A DNA stretch of 64,000 nt, taken from positions 21,588 to 85,587 of IMG/VR virus record IMGVR_UViG_3300028883_000041, one strand, 5' to 3'. This DNA comes from a virus. A program made the translations under genes and the position numbers. The notes below the pieces were generated by a model. It did no database searches and was not told the origin of the DNA. It saw nothing but the letters and a program-made list of their open reading frames with translations. Shown one piece after another: positions 33,894 through 43,112 of the stretch. Position 1 is the stretch's first letter, and every line of letters begins with the position of its first letter.

Positions 33894-35336
33894 TTATTCA
33901 TCATCATTAAAGAATTCTCCAAGAGATTTGTTTTTCCTTTTGTTTTCCATTTCTTTTTGTCTTCTGGCAACTCTATTACGTTGGTTTATTCTTTCTCTAC
34001 GTAGAGATACTGTTGGCTTTGCTTTTGTAGGTAATTTTTGTTCTGGAGTTTTATTTATGAAATTCCACACATTATAACCCATAAACTTATGATATAATCT
34101 TTTTGCTGCTTTATAGGATAAAGGTGTTTTACCACCCCCATGTTTTCTTGCAATAGCCTCTACTGTATCATGAAACTTAACTCTCTCTTTTGCTCTTTCT
34201 ATCCTTTGTTCTTCTATTAACTGTGCTTCATTTTCTATCTTTAATTTTCCACTCCTAATGAACTGGTTCAAATTACCTCTGTTTTCTATTATTTTGTTTC
34301 TTAAAATTTGTTGCTTTCTGTCCAATGATTTTACTTTTCTTTTTGCTTCTTGTGTTTCTTTCCTTTCTCTTTCTTTCTTTGTAGGTTGACCCATAACTAC
34401 ACGGTCATGAAAATCATCACTATTCTCATAGTTAATATCTATAATCATTTGTTTTTCTCTAAAGGCTCTACTTGCAGCTCTCTTCTGTGCTCCTTCGCTA
34501 TATCTCCATTTCTTTCCCTTATAATCTCCATCAACTTCTTCTCCAGCTTCATTTAACCAAATAGTTGAAAACTTTTTCCCTAAACTTTGTAATTCCTTCT
34601 TTCTTGCTTTCTCTCTTTCTTTGAGTTCCTCTAATTTGGCTTTACCTATTTCACTTGTAGCTGGTAATCTACTCAAAGGAACTTTTGCTGGTGCTATACC
34701 TTTTGTCGCATCTCCCCATGAATCTTTAATCCAATCTTCTGCTGATAATAAAACCTCATTATATATTGTTGGTTGCAGCATAGGTCTGGAGTCAAAAGGA
34801 TACCCTTTAAATTCAAAATAACCATGACCTCTAATATCCATATAACCATCATAAGTTTCTTCATCTGTATTTTGAACAACATGAACATCAGAAACATAAG
34901 AGTCTCTTGCAGCACTGGCTTCTGCTGTATAATCTACTGTCAGTCCTTCTGGTGTGGTCGTAGAAGACTCATTAGTCCATGAATGACCTTTCTTGTTAAA
35001 AAAGGTTTCATATAACCCTCTAAGAGTTTCACCAGTATCAATCATACCGCTTCTATTATCTGGATTAGGATGAGGAGTTTTCTTTGGAGGAAAACCATAT
35101 TTAGAATAGGCATGTTCTACAACATCTATAGCTATAAGATTAATATTATCTAAACAGTTTTCAAAGAACTGAGCAAATACTCTTTCAAATCTATCTATTG
35201 CATGAGCATTTTTCCTTAATACAAATCCGTGTTTTGTATATATTGCTTCAGTAAGAAAATTAATTCCGATATGTAACTCTAACTCAGCCATTCTCATTAA
35301 TACGTCTTTTTCATATGAAGTTAAAGTTATCATCAA
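33894..35336 (-). CDS. Neck/minor head protein with long basic coiled-coil tail
   Basis: 480 residues. The first 220 residues (LHIGINFLTEAIYTKHGFVL... NLIAIDVVEHAYSKYGFPPKK... SGMIDTGETLRGLYETF) resemble the HK97 gp10-type head-tail joining proteins. The remaining half is strikingly Lys/Arg/Glu-rich and helical (KKERERKETQEAKRKVKSLDRKQQ; RRERINQRNRVARRQKEME), unusual for a neck protein and perhaps DNA- or capsid-binding. Function partly inferred from position. Confidence 0.5.
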   Translation of the reverse strand: MMITLTSYEKDVLMRMAELELHIGINFLTEAIYTKHGFVLRKNAHAIDRFERVFAQFFENCLDNINLIAIDVVEHAYSKYGFPPKKTPHPNPDNRSGMIDTGETLRGLYETFFNKKGHSWTNESSTTTPEGLTVDYTAEASAARDSYVSDVHVVQNTDEETYDGYMDIRGHGYFEFKGYPFDSRPMLQPTIYNEVLLSAEDWIKDSWGDATKGIAPAKVPLSRLPATSEIGKAKLEELKEREKARKKELQSLGKKFSTIWLNEAGEEVDGDYKGKKWRYSEGAQKRAASRAFREKQMIIDINYENSDDFHDRVVMGQPTKKERERKETQEAKRKVKSLDRKQQILRNKIIENRGNLNQFIRSGKLKIENEAQLIEEQRIERAKERVKFHDTVEAIARKHGGGKTPLSYKAAKRLYHKFMGYNVWNFINKTPEQKLPTKAKPTVSLRRERINQRNRVARRQKEMENKRKNKSLGEFFNDDE

Positions 35337-35365
35337 ATAATAAAAAGAAAAAGGAGTAAAAAAAG

Positions 35366-35716
35366 TTATTGTTTGTCTTTAGGCACAAGTTTATCTTCGA
35401 TATCTTGTTTATCAAATTCAGTTACATCTTCAAAGTTGTTATTTGCTGAGTAGTGTTTAGGTAACAATCCTATGAAATCGTCATCCCATACCACATCTTG
35501 AGCATGACCTACAACACGAGTAAAACCGAGAACTACTTGTTCTCTTATCCATTCACCTTGATGTAAATCAAACTGTCTTTGTAACTTTATATGTTGAACA
35601 CCATTAAGGTCTTCTATACCAACAAATTGCATGAGTTTTACAATTCTTTGGTCTAAACCAACATCATCCAACTCTTCAGTTTCTTCTTCTAACTCTTCAA
35701 AATCATCCTCTGTCAT
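35366..35716 (-). CDS. Small acidic protein of the neck operon
   Basis: 116 residues, very acidic start (TEDDFEELEEETEELDDVGLD) and acidic end. The middle (GEWIREQVVLGFTRVVGHAQDVVWDDDF) has alternating hydrophobic residues. Overlaps the glycosyltransferase gene by 14 bases. Not recognised; codon use is as in the neighbours. Confidence 0.5.
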   Translation of the reverse strand: MTEDDFEELEEETEELDDVGLDQRIVKLMQFVGIEDLNGVQHIKLQRQFDLHQGEWIREQVVLGFTRVVGHAQDVVWDDDFIGLLPKHYSANNNFEDVTEFDKQDIEDKLVPKDKQ

Positions 35717-36830
35717 CAGTAATCACATCCGCAAGTTTCTTGGCTGCTGATTTCCAAGTCCATTTCTTGACATCTTTTAGCCCTTGAACTGACCTCTTCT
35801 TTCTTCCTTCAACATCATCAACAACTTTTCTCATTATATTACGAATATTCTTTATTGAAGGTTTAGCCCAATAAAGCCCTTGGTTTCTATCGTAAGGACC
35901 TCTACCATCAGTGATATCCATTGTTTCTGGTTTAATGATGTAGGAGTTCTTAGTATTCATATATTCCAATTGACCACCAAACTTTTGTGTGATACATGGA
36001 ACACCACAAGCCATAGATTGAATATAGGGTAATCCCCAACTCTCACCTTTGCTTGGTAATATGAACGCATTAGCAGAGTTATATAATCTTCTCATATTAG
36101 GTTCAGTTAGCATCTGACCATTGATTACAATTTTTGGAGGGTTCTTATTCTTGAATTGAAAGGTTCTGGTTTTGATAGCATTAGTTATTCCTAACATAGT
36201 TGAGAAATTATTATCCATACCATATGTTTTTAACATTAACACTACTTTATCATCTCCAGTAAATTCTTTAAGATAAGCATCTACAAGTTCTTCAAACCCT
36301 TTTCGTTTAATCCACTGACCTACAGCCAAAAATACGAAGTCATCACCAAAGTCAAATAATTTGTCTTTATCTGGATAGAATATAGAAGTATCTATACCAT
36401 GAGGAACTATATGAATTGGTCTGGCATCTGGACCTTTTTCTGTTATGGCTCTTTCTATAGAGTCTTTACAAAACTTAGTATTTGTTATGAACTCATCATA
36501 AAGGGTGAGCTCTTTCTTCCATAGAGGAGGTAAATCAAGTAATTCCCAAACAAACATGAGTATGTTTCTATTGTGGTCTGGAGGAGACCTATCAAATACT
36601 ACTGGAGTTCCATATCTTATATAAGGAACTGTTTTATCAGAAGTCTTAGCAAACATATCTTGGAATATCGCTGCTTGGTCTGCTGGTAATCTAATTATTA
36701 AATCATCCATTTTTCTTTCTTGAAGATGAACATCTAATCCTTCTTCATGAAGACCTAACACCATTTTTCTGGCTGCATAAGCATAACCAGAAGGAGATAA
36801 TACTGTTGTTTCTATTCTTACATCAACCAT
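35703..36830 (-). CDS. Glycosyltransferase, GT4 (GT-B fold)
   Basis: 375 residues. The C-terminal half has the retaining GT4 pattern: FLAVGQWIKRKGFEELVDAY (about 170-189), LYNSANAFILPSKGESWGLPYIQSMACGVPCI (about 250-281), where the E of KGE and the E-to-S/G change in the E-x7-E motif should be noted. It transfers a sugar from a nucleotide donor in the cytoplasm. It abuts another GT4 gene and sits inside the head/tail operon, so capsid or tail glycosylation, or host surface glycan modification, is likely. Confidence 0.85.
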   Translation of the reverse strand: MVDVRIETTVLSPSGYAYAARKMVLGLHEEGLDVHLQERKMDDLIIRLPADQAAIFQDMFAKTSDKTVPYIRYGTPVVFDRSPPDHNRNILMFVWELLDLPPLWKKELTLYDEFITNTKFCKDSIERAITEKGPDARPIHIVPHGIDTSIFYPDKDKLFDFGDDFVFLAVGQWIKRKGFEELVDAYLKEFTGDDKVVLMLKTYGMDNNFSTMLGITNAIKTRTFQFKNKNPPKIVINGQMLTEPNMRRLYNSANAFILPSKGESWGLPYIQSMACGVPCITQKFGGQLEYMNTKNSYIIKPETMDITDGRGPYDRNQGLYWAKPSIKNIRNIMRKVVDDVEGRKKRSVQGLKDVKKWTWKSAAKKLADVITDDRG

Positions 36831-38162
36831 TTACATCACCAACTCTATATTGGTATTAACTTTTTCAAATAAGTCAATCCACATCTTATTTACTACCGTC
36901 CAATCATAATGACTGACTGCCCAATCACGAGCATTTTTACCATGTAGTTTTCGTAGTTCTTCATCTTTCCAATATTTCTGGAAAGCTTGAGCCATCTTCT
37001 TAACATCTATCCAAGCCTTTCTAACTCCACATCTTTCCATATAAGCAGTTACATAAGGAACAGCAATTCCTCTTTGTTCTTCTTTAGGAACAACTTCTTC
37101 ATTATCACCAAGAAGTAAAAACTCTTCTGTGGTTGTATAATTGGTTGCTACTGTTGGAAGACCACAAGCCATGCCTTCTACTATAGGAATTCCAAATCCT
37201 TCTCCACCAGTTGATAGAGCATGAACGTCAAAACAATTATATAACAACGATAAATCTTGTGGGGGTATCCCTTCTAAGAAATTATATTTTTTTCTGGATT
37301 GATTTGATGCTGGAGTAATGATAACGTTCTCTCCTATTCCTCTACATTCAATCTGCTCTAAGAAGAAATAATCGTGGTTAGCATCCCCTATATATAATGG
37401 GTCTTTAGCATCTAAATGAAGATAGAGATAACAAGTTTCTTTCTTCAACTTTTTCTCTTCTTTACTTCCAGCATTCATAAACATCCTAAATGCTTCAAGT
37501 AATCTCATATGATGTTTTCGTTTATTCAATCTGGCTACGCAACCTATAATGAACATATCTTTAGGGTCTGTTTTAAACTTCATACCATATTCACCAAAGA
37601 ATGCTTGTCTTGCTGCTAATTTGTTTATAGGACTAAATATAGATGTATTTATACCATGGGGTACATATTCTGCATCAATTTTAAGTTGTTCTTTAGTAAG
37701 TTTTTGACCATATTTACTCATTGCTATTGGAACATCAACAGCCATTAGAACTGACTCTATCATACTGTTGATTGGGTCTCCATCAAGAGGATAATATAAC
37801 ATCCAAAAAGGTCTTGGTTGTCTTGCTAATACATCAACCATATGAGCATCCCCTTGAGTAAAGAGAACATCTGGAGCTATTTCATGAAATACGTCTTGAT
37901 AACTATCCTTACCAAACATAGCATTTCCTCTCACTCCATGAACTTTATAGTTAAATCCAGAAATTGGAGGATTGCCTCTTGTTTGCCATCCTAAATAATG
38001 AGTATCCCAATTGAAGAACTTAGATACTGTATTAGCTATAGTTCCACATTGTATAGCAAACCCAGTAGGATAGTAAGGGCTATCAGAAGCAAAAAGTATA
38101 GTTGGTCTTCTTCTATTCAACTTAATTTCGGTTTTTGTCTCTATATCTACTTTTTTTGACAT
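36831..38162 (-). CDS. Glycosyltransferase, GT4 (GT-B fold)
   Basis: 443 residues. FASDSPYYPTGFAIQCGTIA (about 24-43) is a typical GT-B donor-domain start. FIIGCVARLNKRKHHMRLLEAF and LSTGGEGFGIPIVEGMACGLPTVAT give the complete E-x7-E motif of GT4. A TTTAATAAG box about 30 nt before ATG 38162 suggests a promoter here, so the two GT genes may be transcribed on their own. Acceptor unknown. Confidence 0.88.
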   Translation of the reverse strand: MSKKVDIETKTEIKLNRRRPTILFASDSPYYPTGFAIQCGTIANTVSKFFNWDTHYLGWQTRGNPPISGFNYKVHGVRGNAMFGKDSYQDVFHEIAPDVLFTQGDAHMVDVLARQPRPFWMLYYPLDGDPINSMIESVLMAVDVPIAMSKYGQKLTKEQLKIDAEYVPHGINTSIFSPINKLAARQAFFGEYGMKFKTDPKDMFIIGCVARLNKRKHHMRLLEAFRMFMNAGSKEEKKLKKETCYLYLHLDAKDPLYIGDANHDYFFLEQIECRGIGENVIITPASNQSRKKYNFLEGIPPQDLSLLYNCFDVHALSTGGEGFGIPIVEGMACGLPTVATNYTTTEEFLLLGDNEEVVPKEEQRGIAVPYVTAYMERCGVRKAWIDVKKMAQAFQKYWKDEELRKLHGKNARDWAVSHYDWTVVNKMWIDLFEKVNTNIELVM

Positions 38163-38206
38163 GTATATATATAAACACCTAATCTTATTAAATCTTTTGA
38201 TGGCTT

Positions 38207-38743
38207 CTAACTCATTGGCTTTGTTGGGTCAGTCTCACCAGTCTCTGAATAAGGCTTTCTAACAATCTTTAATAAAGTATAAACTTTCTGACCAAATGAA
38301 CCGTATTTTGTTTCGTTTAGCATTATATCATATTCGTACCTTGTATAATTGGTATCAATAGGAAAAATGATTATGTCACCAACTGCAAAGTTATCGTGTT
38401 CCCAGCCATAAGTCCATAACCGATGAGTATAACGTTGAACTAAACCAGCTGGTGTCACATAATCACCTACTCCACTTCTTCCAGTAGGAGGTATTTGCTC
38501 TACGTAAGCTTTTACTTTTCGTTCAGATGATGTCCCCTCAGTAAAGATAAATCCAGACCCATTACATACAGAACAAGTAGAATTAGGACGACCATATAAA
38601 CTATTCCAACAAGTACATTTAGTAGCACTTTTTTTAGACCTATGAATGACATCTTGTCCTACATTAGTTAAGATATGTCTCATATAATAGTCATCAATAA
38701 TAGGAACATGAGGTGTTCCCATAGTCCATTGTCTAAATGCCAT
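38207..38743 (-). CDS. Head completion/neck protein with zinc-finger motif
   Basis: 178 residues from ATG 38743 (MAFRQWTMGTPHVP), which lies after GGTG at the end of the gene before it; longer frames overlap that gene. The motif KCTCWNSLYGRPNSTCSVCNGSGF (about 42-65) is a CxC...CxxCxGxG zinc finger found in several phage head-tail joining proteins. The remainder is beta-rich (VGDIIIFPIDTNYTRYEYDIM). It follows the connector-like gene. Confidence 0.6.
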   Translation of the reverse strand: MAFRQWTMGTPHVPIIDDYYMRHILTNVGQDVIHRSKKSATKCTCWNSLYGRPNSTCSVCNGSGFIFTEGTSSERKVKAYVEQIPPTGRSGVGDYVTPAGLVQRYTHRLWTYGWEHDNFAVGDIIIFPIDTNYTRYEYDIMLNETKYGSFGQKVYTLLKIVRKPYSETGETDPTKPMS

Positions 38744-38745
38744 AG

Positions 38746-39603
38746 TTAAACACCATCTCCAGCAAGGTTCATCCCTTGTACCCAACCACTATAAATGGTC
38801 TGGTCGCTTGTTACATATATCCTACCACTATCAACAAAGATTGCTGCTTGATTAAGAGTAACTCTGTTAGAACTAAGAGGAAAGCTTCTGGCATAATAAG
38901 GTTTAGAACCAGAACTCCTATCGATAATAACGACTGGAGCTTGGTCATATGCCAATTTCAGTATGTTCTTTAAATTATTAACTTTATCTTCATACATTCT
39001 AAACAGTTCTCCCATAGACATACCTTCTCCCCAAAGTTTGGTTTGAACTCCTAATTCTCCAAGATTATAACTAAACCCTCCTTGGATAGCATTAGAACTG
39101 TTTAATGCTAATATCGAATATTTGACAGCAATAGCATATACTAATAAAATAGCAAGTTGTTCAACGGTATCAGTTGTTGTTAAATCATAATCCCATGTCA
39201 TATCAAATTCATGATTGACTTCTTGTTTTGCTGACTCTAATTCCATCAATATTTGACTATTAGTAAGTCCAGCTTCATAACGATAGGTACATCTTACCTT
39301 CTCACCTATCACAACATTTGCACCAGAAGCAAGAATAACTTGTCCAGTGTTCTCAGTAAAATCAGAACCACTGGTTGTATTATAATAATTACTACCAGAA
39401 TGTGTCAAATCTGTATGTTCCCAAATTCCAGCAACACCTCCAAGGGGAACATTAAAAACATATATCTCATACCCACTTGAACCAGAAAAAACTACTTGTA
39501 ATTCATCTTCAATAGTCGGACTTTGCACTACCCCAGCTTGTGTTAACATATCCCTTACGTTGCTAATATGGTCAGCGTTTTCTGTCGTGCTTAAGAAACT
39601 CAT
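38746..39603 (-). CDS. Head-tail connector/adaptor protein
   Basis: 285 residues. Helical middle (LTNSQILMELESAKQEVNHEFDMTWD; TVEQLAILLVYAIAVKYSILALNS; MGELFRMYEDKVNNLKNILKLAY) framed by beta-rich ends. The helical part recalls gp6/gp15-type adaptors, which dock under the portal. Placed between capsid-side and tail-side genes. Tentative. Confidence 0.5.
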   Translation of the reverse strand: MSFLSTTENADHISNVRDMLTQAGVVQSPTIEDELQVVFSGSSGYEIYVFNVPLGGVAGIWEHTDLTHSGSNYYNTTSGSDFTENTGQVILASGANVVIGEKVRCTYRYEAGLTNSQILMELESAKQEVNHEFDMTWDYDLTTTDTVEQLAILLVYAIAVKYSILALNSSNAIQGGFSYNLGELGVQTKLWGEGMSMGELFRMYEDKVNNLKNILKLAYDQAPVVIIDRSSGSKPYYARSFPLSSNRVTLNQAAIFVDSGRIYVTSDQTIYSGWVQGMNLAGDGV

Positions 39604-39642
39604 TAAGCTAACTACTACATAATGAGTAAAAAAGGGTTTTGG

Positions 39643-40626
39643 TTAAATTCTTGTTTTTCCGTTGACTTCAAAACCACAGTTTTTGAACGTAACTTTTCCA
39701 CCATTTAACCAAGTAATAACCTTATCAAAATCATTTTCATCAACATTCATGACAGATACCTTATCATTAGCATCAATCATAGCAAGACCTCTTCCAGCAA
39801 TAATAAAATTCCATGGTCTAATATCTGTAGCATGTTCATATTTCAAATCTCTAAGTAACTTTTCTATGTTAGCAACATATGGAAAAGTTCCATTGAACAC
39901 CATAAAAGTATAAAGATTTATACCTTTAATCCATACTCTTTTTCTACCATCTTGATGATGATAATGTTTATGTTTCCATGAAGACTCAATACCAACCTTA
40001 CTTCTTAGATGAGGAGGACAGTTGTAATATCTTTTCTTCATTCCATTCTTAATAGTAGTTATCATATAGATAGGTCTTTTTCCCCCTTTGGTAACATGAG
40101 AGTCTCCTTCTCCTATTTGTTCTACTTTACCATAGAATAAATCTGGATTTATCTTAACAACTTTATGAGGATTACAAGCATTGGTAGTATTAGGAAGCTC
40201 AATAATTAGCCTATCTCCAAGAGCAGACATTTCATTAACAACATCATTAGGGTCTCCATCTATATGATGAACTACACTCATTGCTAACACTACATCAAAA
40301 TGTTCTATCTCAGACAAAACTTTAATTTTGTATAAATCCATATGGGTTTGTAACAATATGATATTATTCAAATCGTTTCTTACAGCAAGATTTTGTAATT
40401 GTTTTCCATAGAAATTTGGAGACTCAATCATAACTACAGAACTCATTGGATAATCTTCTGCTATCCTAAATGAGAAGTAACCAAGATTAGCACCTATGTC
40501 TAACACAGTAAAACTCCTCTCAAACTTATCAAGAACCTTTTTTATTACTTGATACCTTTTCTCACACTCTCTTACACCTTTCTTTTCCAATTTTCCTTTA
40601 ACCCATATATCTTGATATTGTTCCAT
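39643..40626 (-). CDS. SAM-dependent methyltransferase (class I)
   Basis: 327 residues. Motif I VLDIGANLGYFSFRIAED (41-58), acidic E after beta-2 (VVMIESPN) and HFDVVLAMSVVHHIDGD for motif IV give a Rossmann methyltransferase. The sequence resembles small-molecule or sugar methyltransferases next to glycan genes. Lies after a sulfotransferase gene, whose stop overlaps its start, so the two are translationally coupled. Confidence 0.8.
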   Translation of the reverse strand: MEQYQDIWVKGKLEKKGVRECEKRYQVIKKVLDKFERSFTVLDIGANLGYFSFRIAEDYPMSSVVMIESPNFYGKQLQNLAVRNDLNNIILLQTHMDLYKIKVLSEIEHFDVVLAMSVVHHIDGDPNDVVNEMSALGDRLIIELPNTTNACNPHKVVKINPDLFYGKVEQIGEGDSHVTKGGKRPIYMITTIKNGMKKRYYNCPPHLRSKVGIESSWKHKHYHHQDGRKRVWIKGINLYTFMVFNGTFPYVANIEKLLRDLKYEHATDIRPWNFIIAGRGLAMIDANDKVSVMNVDENDFDKVITWLNGGKVTFKNCGFEVNGKTRI

Positions 40627-41384
40627 TATATTCCTAACTCCTTATACCATGTTTTTATGTTCTCACCAGCAATAATATCTGCTTTTGTTCTCATTTCATC
40701 AGTCCAGTTTTCTATTGAAGGATAGATATACTTATTAGCCCAGCTATCATATTTCTTTATAATCAAATCACTGAAATCATAATCTATACCTATAAAAATG
40801 TTAAATAATAACATATCAGTGTAAGGAGGATTGAACATATCTTCCATCTTTAATAACATCATAGGTATAGTCTTTGCAAACTCTTGAGCAACATTTAAAT
40901 ATTTATTCCATATCCAAAGAGCTTTCATAAATGCTTGTTTTTTAGTTCTATCTCCTTTTTTCCACCACTGTGTTGCTGGGTCATCTTTAAACAGAAACGG
41001 ACTTAATCTATCTGTTACTATACTTTCTTCTGTGTTCTTAGTAGTATATCTTGTAGCAAATGAACGGACAAAATCTACTGGATTTCTTATGATATAAACA
41101 ATCTTAGATTCTGGATAACAATCATGAATAATATCAACGATTGGTGTAAAAGCCCAGTTACTCTCAAAGTAATGTTCTGCATTTCCTCTTATCTTTTCTG
41201 TTCTATCCTTAAAGATTTTAGATAACTCATCTCTTGTTATCTCTCCTTTGTAATATGAAACTATATTATGTCTCAGTCTTGGATGTGGTTCATGTTTTCC
41301 AAGATAATGAGTGTTCTTATTAATGTTATGTGCTAACCAACCAGTACCAGTTCTACCAGTCGATACCACAAATACTTCTACCAT
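40626..41384 (-). CDS. Sulfotransferase (PAPS-dependent)
   Basis: 252 residues. VVSTGRTGTGWLAHNIN (6-22) is the P-loop-like 5'-phosphosulfate binding motif, and KIVYIIRNPVDFVRSFATRY (about 95-114) the 3'-phosphate binding R...S motif of sulfotransferases. It would sulfate a carbohydrate or other hydroxyl on the surface glycan made by the nearby transferases. It needs PAPS from the host; no PAPS-synthesis gene is visible. Length is normal for the Sulfotransfer family. Confidence 0.85.
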   Translation of the reverse strand: MVEVFVVSTGRTGTGWLAHNINKNTHYLGKHEPHPRLRHNIVSYYKGEITRDELSKIFKDRTEKIRGNAEHYFESNWAFTPIVDIIHDCYPESKIVYIIRNPVDFVRSFATRYTTKNTEESIVTDRLSPFLFKDDPATQWWKKGDRTKKQAFMKALWIWNKYLNVAQEFAKTIPMMLLKMEDMFNPPYTDMLLFNIFIGIDYDFSDLIIKKYDSWANKYIYPSIENWTDEMRTKADIIAGENIKTWYKELGI

Positions 41385-41403
41385 TTTTTACACCTTTAAT
41401 TTA

Positions 41404-42057
41404 TTATTTTACGAATACTTCAATCATAGACAACCTATTTAGAAGGTGAGGACTATCTACCCAATATGGTTTCATATCAACTATTCTATAATCATGTCCC
41501 CACTTGTGACAGATTTCTTTCATATCTTTTTCAGAATAAAAGAAACTTAAAGGAGGTTTAAAAAAGCCCCATGGTTTGGTCTTTTTACCTATCCACACAG
41601 TAACAAATACTTTTGTTGTAGGCTTCATAATCTTCCATAGATTCTGGATAAATTCTTCAAACATAGCAATAGGATTGTGGTTCAATACAGACACCGCTAT
41701 AATGTAATCTACTTTTGGTAGATAATCAAAGCCGAAATCAGTATTAATATAAAACTCTGCTATCTCTTGCTTATTTCCTACTAATACCTTTCCAGCTTCT
41801 ATGGCTTCTGGACATATATCTACACCTACATAACTTCTACAACCATAGTCATATACCTTATCTAATAATGGTAAAGTCCCACAACCCAAATCTAACAGAG
41901 AGTGTTCTGGTTTAAAACCATTATCTTTTAACAACTGTAAAATCTTCTTAGAACCAACATCCCATGAATAAGTTGATGTTCCAGCAGACTTGGGGTCTAT
42001 TGCAACTTGCTCCTTCATGAATTCAGCATAATTATTTATGTGCTCATCATGTGTCAT
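41404..42057 (-). CDS. SAM-dependent methyltransferase (class I)
   Basis: 217 residues. LLDLGCGTLPLLDKVYDYG (54-72), GVDICPEAI and VDYIIAVSVLNHNPI show motifs I, II and IV of a class I methyltransferase. The end, FFKPPLSFFYSEKDMKEICHKWGHDYRIVDMKPYW, is common in sugar or polyketide-type methyltransferases. Probably modifies the same glycan as the neighbouring enzymes. Confidence 0.8.
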   Translation of the reverse strand: MTHDEHINNYAEFMKEQVAIDPKSAGTSTYSWDVGSKKILQLLKDNGFKPEHSLLDLGCGTLPLLDKVYDYGCRSYVGVDICPEAIEAGKVLVGNKQEIAEFYINTDFGFDYLPKVDYIIAVSVLNHNPIAMFEEFIQNLWKIMKPTTKVFVTVWIGKKTKPWGFFKPPLSFFYSEKDMKEICHKWGHDYRIVDMKPYWVDSPHLLNRLSMIEVFVK

Positions 42058-42064
42058 GATAACA

Positions 42065-42072
42065 TTTAAATA
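42065..42072 (+). promoter_or_regulatory. TATA box for the plus-strand glycosyltransferase pair
   Basis: TTTAAATA begins 31 nt before ATG 42096 with no Shine-Dalgarno between, consistent with a leaderless transcript. This isolates the pair from the surrounding minus-strand operon. Confidence 0.6.
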
Positions 42073-42095
42073 TTTCTAACTTTATTAATCTTTTG

Positions 42096-43112
42096 ATGAC
42101 TAAACTTAAGATAGCAGTACCAGCTATACATAAATCACGATTAAGACAAATAGCACGAACTGGTCATGAGATATATTACTTTGATGACGATAGAGAAGTA
42201 GAAAAGGGTTATAACTCAATATTCGATGAGTTCACCAAAGAATTAAACAACATAGAATTCATAGCAAAAAACGATTTTGTTAATAACCCAACAAAATATG
42301 ATTTAATAATATTGCCTAATCAAGCATCTATGCATGAGTTTAGTAGTTATAGTAATTTGCCTAAAGCTTTTATTTGGACTAATGTATGTGATATAAATGA
42401 TAAGGTAAAAAAGTTTTTTGGAAACAACCCATTGATGATTTGTACCTCCAACAACTGGAAACTTAGACCACAAGATAGAACAGTAACAATAGGAGTGGAC
42501 CCAGAAGAATTTCCAGAGAGAGACTTTGAAATGAAACCAATATCAAGAATATTGGCTCCTATAAATAATTTTGTTCATGTAGGGAAAAACTTTGCTAAGA
42601 AACACAGAAACTCTCCTAACTGGTTTGGCGATATACCTAATCAACAATATTTCTGTGAGTTAGTAGGTTATGATTGGGTTGATACACTCTCAAATAATGA
42701 GTATATAAAAATATGTGGAAGAAATCCAGTTTTTAAAGAAGAAACATTAATATCAAGAGAACAATATAAAAAATGGATAAGATTACACTCATCTATTTTA
42801 ATACCATCAAGATTTAAACATCATGCTAATGCAACAGCAGAAGCACTTATGAGTAAACAAGCACTATTAATAAGACCTTCAGTAGAATTTAGAGTCAATT
42901 CTTCTCCTCTTACTGATGAACATGATTGTTTCATAATCAAAACAGAAGACGAGTTAAGAAAATATTATTGTAACGATGGGTGGGTATATGATAGAAAAAG
43001 ACAAGAAGCGATAGCTGAAAATGCTTTGCTTACAGCTCATCAATATTTCAGTATGGATACTTGTGTTGAACGATGGAATGAATTCTTTGAACATGTGGTA
43101 GATTGGCAATGA
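42096..43112 (+). CDS. Glycosyltransferase-like protein, paralogue A
   Basis: 338 residues from ATG 42096; a TTG in frame just before it is closer to the TATA box and less likely. Shares with the next protein a common plan: an N-terminal FDDDRE segment, NPLMICTSNNWKLRPQDRTVTIGVDPEEFPERD (about 111-143), a GYDWVD segment and SRFKHHANATAEALMSKQALLIRP near 246-270. The last resembles the GT-B 'donor' end where an E and G hold the nucleotide sugar. Family not certain, but glycan context is strong. Confidence 0.6.
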   Translation: MTKLKIAVPAIHKSRLRQIARTGHEIYYFDDDREVEKGYNSIFDEFTKELNNIEFIAKNDFVNNPTKYDLIILPNQASMHEFSSYSNLPKAFIWTNVCDINDKVKKFFGNNPLMICTSNNWKLRPQDRTVTIGVDPEEFPERDFEMKPISRILAPINNFVHVGKNFAKKHRNSPNWFGDIPNQQYFCELVGYDWVDTLSNNEYIKICGRNPVFKEETLISREQYKKWIRLHSSILIPSRFKHHANATAEALMSKQALLIRPSVEFRVNSSPLTDEHDCFIIKTEDELRKYYCNDGWVYDRKRQEAIAENALLTAHQYFSMDTCVERWNEFFEHVVDWQ